Below the pieces are notes generated by a model. It did no database searches, was not told the DNA's origin, and saw only the letters and a list, made by a program, of their open reading frames with translations. Shown here in pieces: positions 60,071 to 64,000 of a DNA stretch of 64,000 nt; position 1 is the stretch's first letter; every line of letters begins with the position of its first letter. The stretch comes from Burkholderiales bacterium (GTDB taxonomy: Bacteria; Pseudomonadota; Gammaproteobacteria; Burkholderiales; Burkholderiaceae_C). A program made the translations under genes and the position numbers. Location: contig JAECRO010000008.1 in assembly GCA_016000195.1 (NCBI GenBank), positions 1 to 64,000 on the forward strand, given 5' to 3'.

Positions 60071-60360
60071 GCCAGATTGTTCTGGCCCCGCAGGTCAGAG
60101 CCGATTTCGACCGGATTTTCGACTTTCTCTTTGAGTACGTCCCTGAGTTCGCTGCCGCGCGCATCGAGGCCATCATTGCGGCCATCGATATTCTGGAAAC
60201 CAGTCCCTTGATTGGTCGGCCAGTGGCCTTCGGACAGCGTGAACTGGTGATTGCCACTGGAAGCAGCGGTTATCTTGCGTTGTACCGCTACGACCCGGTG
60301 CTGGACACCGCATTTGTGCTGGCGGTGCGCAGCCAGCGCGAACGTGGCTACAAGCGCTAA
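60067..60360 (+). CDS. RelE/ParE-family toxin
   Basis: This 97-residue protein has the ParE fold: IVLAPQVRADFDRIFDFLFE, AARIEAIIAAIDILETSPLI, GRPVAFGQRELVIATGSSGY, LALYRYDPVLDTAFVLAVRS. The GTG start overlaps the antitoxin stop. ParE toxins block gyrase while RelE toxins cut mRNA; sequence alone favours ParE because catalytic RelE residues are absent. Looks intact. Confidence 0.9.
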   Translation: MSQIVLAPQVRADFDRIFDFLFEYVPEFAAARIEAIIAAIDILETSPLIGRPVAFGQRELVIATGSSGYLALYRYDPVLDTAFVLAVRSQRERGYKR

Positions 60361-60433
60361 AAGAGCGAATGCCGGCCTGCACAGAGCGCGGTAGCGCGCT
60401 GGGTTGCGCTAGGTCAGGCGCGACTTGCAAACC

Positions 60434-61327
60434 TCAGCTCAGCACCACGCTGCTCAGGCGCCGCCGGTAGGTGGCGACCGTGGCATCTTCGGGTGGAATC
60501 TGGCCGTCGGCGACCTTGGGCTTGGGCGCTTCCATGATGTCGAGGATGGCGATGTAGCTCTTGCGCGCCAGGCCGTCGGACCAGGCTTTGTCGCGCATCA
60601 GGATTTCGAGCAGTTCGTCCAGCGCGTCGGTCCAGCACTGGCCGGCCATCAGCCAGCGGGCCTTGTCGAAGCGGGCTTCAAAATCGCGTTTGTTGGCCGT
60701 TATTTTTGCATCAAAACTGGCTTCTGCGCTTGCTGCATATGCGTTAGTAGCTACAAAATCAATAGCATTCATCCAGCGTTTGAGCGAGTCAAAGCGCCGC
60801 ACCAATCCGGTCTGCGCAATCACCGGCGCAAACGCCACCTTGGCATCGTCGTCGCGGCCCAGCGTGAGCAAGTGCTTGACGTAGTCGAAGCGTGCGGTTT
60901 CGCTGGCGGGGTCGGTCGCGACGGCCTGCTGCAGCCTTTGCAGCACGGCTTCGGGGTCGGTGTCCAGCATCAGCGCTTCCTCAGGCACTTCTTCTTCGGG
61001 GGCGGGCGGCAGGTGCTGGTCGAGGAATTCCTTGACCTTGCTTTCGGACAGGGCGCCGGTGAAGCTGGCCACCGGCTGGCCGCCCACCATCAGGATGCAG
61101 GTCGGGATGCTGCGGATGCCAAAAGCTTCGCCGAGCTGCTGCTCCTGGTCGGAATCGACCTTCACCAGCTTGAAGCGCCCGGCGTAGGCGGCCTCGACCT
61201 TTTCCAGAACGGGGCCGAGCGATTTGCAGGGGCCGCACCAGGGCGCCCAGAAATCAATCAGCACGGGCGTCGTCCTGGAAGCCGTCAGGACTTCATCTTT
61301 GAAATTGGCAATGGTGACGTCGATCAT
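60434..61327 (-). CDS. cnoX: Thioredoxin-domain co-chaperone CnoX (YbbN)
   Basis: This 297-residue protein has an N-terminal thioredoxin domain with VLIDFWAPWCGPCKSLGPVL, retaining both active cysteines (unlike E. coli CnoX, which has SQHC), and GIRSIPTCILMVGG with the cis-Pro. The rest is a TPR region. CnoX holds unfolded proteins for GroEL. The stretch NAIDFVATNAYAASAEASFD (60708-60775) coincides with a family A repeat read in frame. Confidence 0.9.
   Translation of the reverse strand: MIDVTIANFKDEVLTASRTTPVLIDFWAPWCGPCKSLGPVLEKVEAAYAGRFKLVKVDSDQEQQLGEAFGIRSIPTCILMVGGQPVASFTGALSESKVKEFLDQHLPPAPEEEVPEEALMLDTDPEAVLQRLQQAVATDPASETARFDYVKHLLTLGRDDDAKVAFAPVIAQTGLVRRFDSLKRWMNAIDFVATNAYAASAEASFDAKITANKRDFEARFDKARWLMAGQCWTDALDELLEILMRDKAWSDGLARKSYIAILDIMEAPKPKVADGQIPPEDATVATYRRRLSSVVLS
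60708..60775. repeat. Dispersed repeat family A inside cnoX
   Basis: GCTTCTGCGCTTGCTGCATA, then TGCGTTAGTAGCTACAAAAT and CAATAGCATTC. The end TAGTAGCTACAAA(A/T)TCAATAGC is almost the same as the copy in moaC (TGAGTAGCTACAAATTCAAT). Confidence 0.8.
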
Positions 61328-61505
61328 GGTGTTTGAGAAGTAGGGTTGGACAAAGGGTTGTCAGGCGATGGGCCGGCCGGCGCGCAGCCTTTCGCGGCAG
61401 GCAAGACGATAGCACGCAGACGCTGGCGGCGGTGCGGGCGCCAGCCTTTAAAATCAGCGCTTCCAGGCGCACCGCCGGCAAACCCCACGACTTGAAATTC
61501 CCCCT

Positions 61506-62015
61506 ATGAAAACAACAAACAACCCGGCAAGCCCCTTGGTGGGCGTGGTGATGGGCTCCAGCAGCGACTGGGACACGATGCAGCACGCGGTGCAAATCCT
61601 GCAGCAGTTTGGCGTGGCGCACGACGCGCGCGTGGTGTCGGCGCACCGCATGCCCGACGACCTGTTTGCCTATGCCGAACAGGCCGCCGGGCGCGGCCTG
61701 CAGGCGATCATTGCCGGCGCCGGCGGTGCGGCGCATTTGCCGGGCATGCTGGCGGCCAAGACGATTGTTCCGGTGCTGGGCGTGCCGGTCGCCAGCCGGC
61801 ATCTGCAGGGCGTCGATTCGCTGCACAGCATCGTGCAGATGCCCAAGGGCATTCCGGTCGCCGCGTTTGCGATTGGCAATGCCGGCGCGGCCAATGCGGC
61901 GCTGTTTGCCGTCGCCATGCTGGCGCTGCACGACCCGGCGCTGGCTGAAAAGCTGCAGGCTTTTCGGGCCGAACAGACCGCCGCCGCACGCGCCATGACG
62001 CTGCCCCCGGCATGA
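61506..62015 (+). CDS. purE: N5-carboxyaminoimidazole ribonucleotide mutase
   Basis: PurE moves the carboxyl group of N5-CAIR to make CAIR. The 169-residue class I chain has [40 protein letters not shown] and [50 protein letters not shown] before the gene gives no clear ribosome-binding site. The stop overlaps the purK start (ATGA). Confidence 0.97.
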   Translation: MKTTNNPASPLVGVVMGSSSDWDTMQHAVQILQQFGVAHDARVVSAHRMPDDLFAYAEQAAGRGLQAIIAGAGGAAHLPGMLAAKTIVPVLGVPVASRHLQGVDSLHSIVQMPKGIPVAAFAIGNAGAANAALFAVAMLALHDPALAEKLQAFRAEQTAAARAMTLPPA

Positions 62016-63244
62016 GCGCACTGCCGATTTTCCCCGGCACGGTCGATGCATCCGGCCGGCCGGCCACGCTGGGCGTGATGGGCGGCGGCCAGCTGGGCCG
62101 CATGTTCGTGCATGCCGCGCAGCGCCTGGGCTATTTCACCGCCGTGCTCGACCCTGATGCGCAAAGCCCGGCCGGCCTGGTCAGCCATCACCATATCCAA
62201 AGCGGCTACAGCGACGCGCAAGGCCTGGCGCAACTGGCCGGGCTGTGCGCGGCCATCACCACCGAATTTGAAAACGTGCCGGCTGCCGCCTTGCAGACCC
62301 TGGCCGAAAGCCGTCCGGTGGCGCCGGGCGCCGCCGCCGTGGCGATTGCGCAGGACCGGATTCAGGAAAAGTCGCATTTCACGGCCAGCGCCGCCGAATC
62401 GGGTGTGATGGCCGGCGTGACCTGCGCGCCCTACGCGGTGATTGCCTCGCCGGATCAGCTCCGGGCCGTGCCTGCCGGCCTGCTGCCCGGCATCCTGAAA
62501 ACCGCGCGCATGGGCTACGACGGCAAGGGCCAGGCCCGCGTCAGGAACGCCGCCGAACTGGCCGCTGCCTGGGCCGACCTGAAGCAGGTGCCGTGCGTGC
62601 TGGAAAAGCTGCTGCCGCTCAAGGCCGAATGCTCGGTCATCGTGGCGCGCGGCTGGGACGGGCGCATCGTGGCTTTTCCGCCGCAGCTCAACGTGCATGT
62701 GGACGGCATCCTCGCCGTGACCGAGGTTTATGAAGGAAATATGCCGCCTGCGCTCGCAGTGCGTGCGTTAGCAGCTATTAAATCAATAGCAAATCACATT
62801 GGCTACGTCGGCGTGCTGTGCGTCGAGTTCTTCGTCATCGACGACGGCAGCGAGCACGGCGCGCTGGTCGTCAACGAGATGGCGCCGCGCCCGCACAACA
62901 GCGGCCACTACACGATGGACGCCTGCGATGTGTCGCAGTTCGATTTGCAGGTGCATGCCATGGCCGGCCTGCCGCTGCCCGCGCCGCGCCAGCATTCGCC
63001 GGCCATCATGCTCAATCTGCTCGGCGATGTGTGGTTTGACGCGCAAGGCGAAGCGCGCACGCCCGACTGGCAGGCGGTGCTGGCCCTGCCCGGCGCGCAT
63101 CTGCACCTGTACGGCAAAACCGACGCCCGGCCGGGCCGCAAGATGGGCCATTTGACGCTGACCGGCGCCGACGTGGCGGGTGTGAAGGCCACGGCGCGCC
63201 GGGCGGCGGCGATCCTTAGCTTGCCCGGATTCGAGGCAGCCTGA
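62012..63244 (+). CDS. purK: N5-carboxyaminoimidazole ribonucleotide synthase
   Basis: PurK makes N5-CAIR from AIR, ATP and bicarbonate. The 410-residue ATP-grasp protein has [68 protein letters not shown] and [20 protein letters not shown]. The stretch [20 protein letters not shown] coincides with family A repeat DNA (62742-62798) without a length change relative to what I know of the family. It overlaps the next gene as TGATG. Confidence 0.97.
   Translation: MSALPIFPGTVDASGRPATLGVMGGGQLGRMFVHAAQRLGYFTAVLDPDAQSPAGLVSHHHIQSGYSDAQGLAQLAGLCAAITTEFENVPAAALQTLAESRPVAPGAAAVAIAQDRIQEKSHFTASAAESGVMAGVTCAPYAVIASPDQLRAVPAGLLPGILKTARMGYDGKGQARVRNAAELAAAWADLKQVPCVLEKLLPLKAECSVIVARGWDGRIVAFPPQLNVHVDGILAVTEVYEGNMPPALAVRALAAIKSIANHIGYVGVLCVEFFVIDDGSEHGALVVNEMAPRPHNSGHYTMDACDVSQFDLQVHAMAGLPLPAPRQHSPAIMLNLLGDVWFDAQGEARTPDWQAVLALPGAHLHLYGKTDARPGRKMGHLTLTGADVAGVKATARRAAAILSLPGFEAA
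62742..62798. repeat. Dispersed repeat family A inside purK
   Basis: CCGCCTGCGCTCGCAGTGCG, then TGCGTTAGCAGCTATTAAAT and CAATAGCAAATC. Compare TGCGTTAGTAGCTACAAAAT in cnoX. In frame, no stop. Confidence 0.8.
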
Positions 63245-64000
63245 TGATCCGGCCCGGCGCCGACCCGCAGGCGATTGAGGACGCCGCCCGCTGCATCCAG
63301 GCCGGCGGGCTGGTCGGTTTTCCGACTGAAACCGTCTATGGCCTGGGCGCCGATGCCTCCAGCGATGCCGCCGTGGCCGGGATTTTCAAAGCCAAGGGCC
63401 GGCCCGCCGACCACCCGCTGATCGTTCATGTGGCCGACGCCCGCCAGGTCAATGACTACGCCAGCAGCGTGCCGCCGTTTGCCGAGCGGCTGATGCAGGC
63501 CTTCTGGCCCGGCCCGCTGACGGTGATTTTGCCGCGCCGCGAAGGCGTGGCGCTGGCCGCCGCCGGAGGCCAAAATTCGATTGGCCTGCGCTGCCCGGCG
63601 CATCCGGTGGCGCTGGCTTTCCTGAAGGCTTGCCTGGAATTGGGCGTAAGGGGCGTGGCCGGCCCGAGCGCGAATCGCTTTGGCCGCGTCAGCCCGACCA
63701 CGGCGCCGCATGTCGCGCAGGAGTTTGGCGACGCGCTGCTGGTGCTCGACGGCGGGCCATGCGCGGTCGGCATCGAGTCCAGCATTGTCGATTGCACCCG
63801 GGGCCGGCCGGTGCTGCTGCGCCCCGGCGTGCTGACGCGCGCGCAGCTTGCAGCCGCTTGCGGCGAGCCGGTGCTGGACAAAGAGGAGCTGCAGGCAGCC
63901 GGCAGCGCGCCCCGCGCCTCCGGCACGCTGGAAGCGCATTACGCGCCGAATGCCAAGGTTCGCCTGATGGATGCCGGCGCGATGCAGGCCGCCCTCGACC
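63244..64000 (+). CDS. L-threonylcarbamoyladenylate synthase, Sua5/TsaC type (cut by window edge)
   Basis: The first 252 residues are visible. AARCIQAGGLVGFPTETVYG, LGADASSDAAVAGIFKAKGR and HPLIVHVADARQVNDY, then FWPGPLTVILPRREGV and VAGPSANRFGRVSPTTA, are the YrdC fold that makes threonylcarbamoyl-AMP for t6A in tRNA. GTLEAHYAPNAKVRLMDAGA begins the extra Sua5 domain, so it is the long form. Starts in the purK stop (TGATG). It is missing from the ORF track because its stop is outside the window. Confidence 0.93.
   Translation, partial: MIRPGADPQAIEDAARCIQAGGLVGFPTETVYGLGADASSDAAVAGIFKAKGRPADHPLIVHVADARQVNDYASSVPPFAERLMQAFWPGPLTVILPRREGVALAAAGGQNSIGLRCPAHPVALAFLKACLELGVRGVAGPSANRFGRVSPTTAPHVAQEFGDALLVLDGGPCAVGIESSIVDCTRGRPVLLRPGVLTRAQLAAACGEPVLDKEELQAAGSAPRASGTLEAHYAPNAKVRLMDAGAMQAALD

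Noticed and set aside
1-64000. tRNA, rRNA, tmRNA or replication origin
   Set aside because: No cloverleaf, rRNA-like stretch, DnaA-box cluster or iteron array was noticed on reading; a tRNAscan/Infernal run would be decisive.

Overview
The window looks like a chromosomal segment of a high-GC betaproteobacterium of the family Comamonadaceae. Polaromonas, Rhodoferax or a close relative fits best. This is inferred from gene content and order, from a short dispersed repeat carrying GATAGCTGCTTGCGC-like cores, and from a second repeat with a CCCCCTCGGGGGGC core. I could not run a database search, so the genus is an inference. No rRNA, tRNA, CRISPR array, prophage or intact insertion sequence was seen.

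Layout. 0-2.4 kb: a TerC-family membrane protein behind what looks like the tail of a Mn2+ (yybP-ykoY) riboswitch, then a PP2C phosphatase and an FHA protein. 2.4-13.5 kb: an accessory stretch built around type IV pilin (sigma-54 promoter) and two O-antigen-ligase/PglL-type membrane proteins. It is packed with toxin-antitoxin (TA) genes: an orphan MntA, three VapBC pairs, a HigBA-type pair with a broken toxin, remnants of Fic/VbhA, BrnA-like and ParE genes, a RES/Xre pair and a nucleotidyltransferase/HEPN-like pair. Several broken genes end at short direct repeats. 13.5-30.5 kb: core genes moaC, an M48 protease, a second TerC gene behind a complete yybP-ykoY riboswitch, purB, a GST, a ferritin-like protein, rfaE2, glnE, yhdP and a nitrilase-family amidase, with a glutathione peroxidase remnant between them. 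30.5-31.3 kb: a chimeric ORF made of kinase, TnpB and response-regulator pieces. 31.3-45.4 kb: mltA, a small lipoprotein, a PhoX-type protein, an Lrp regulator divergent from a fused indolepyruvate oxidoreductase, yajC-secD-secF and a DUF1631 protein. 45.4-64 kb: smg, dprA and a LysM protein facing def-fmt-azlC-azlD, then pgk, pyk, a PAP2 protein divergent from a two-component system, fba, purC, a ParDE-like pair, cnoX and purE-purK-Sua5, the last cut by the window edge.

Working groups. Carbon metabolism is represented by pgk, pyk and fba. Purine synthesis is represented by purB, purC, purE and purK. Protein export and envelope upkeep are represented by yajC-secDF, yhdP, mltA, the LysM protein and the M48 protease. 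Manganese-linked control is suggested by two TerC genes, each behind a yybP-ykoY element (one certain, one partial).

The most unusual features are: (i) a dispersed repeat family lying not only between genes but inside the reading frames of at least six conserved genes (moaC, the M48 protease signal peptide, dprA, fmt, cnoX, purK) and a PglL-like gene; (ii) a second repeat family inside glnE; (iii) the dense TA zone with repeat-bounded gene fragments; and (iv) the three-part chimeric ORF at 30.5 kb.
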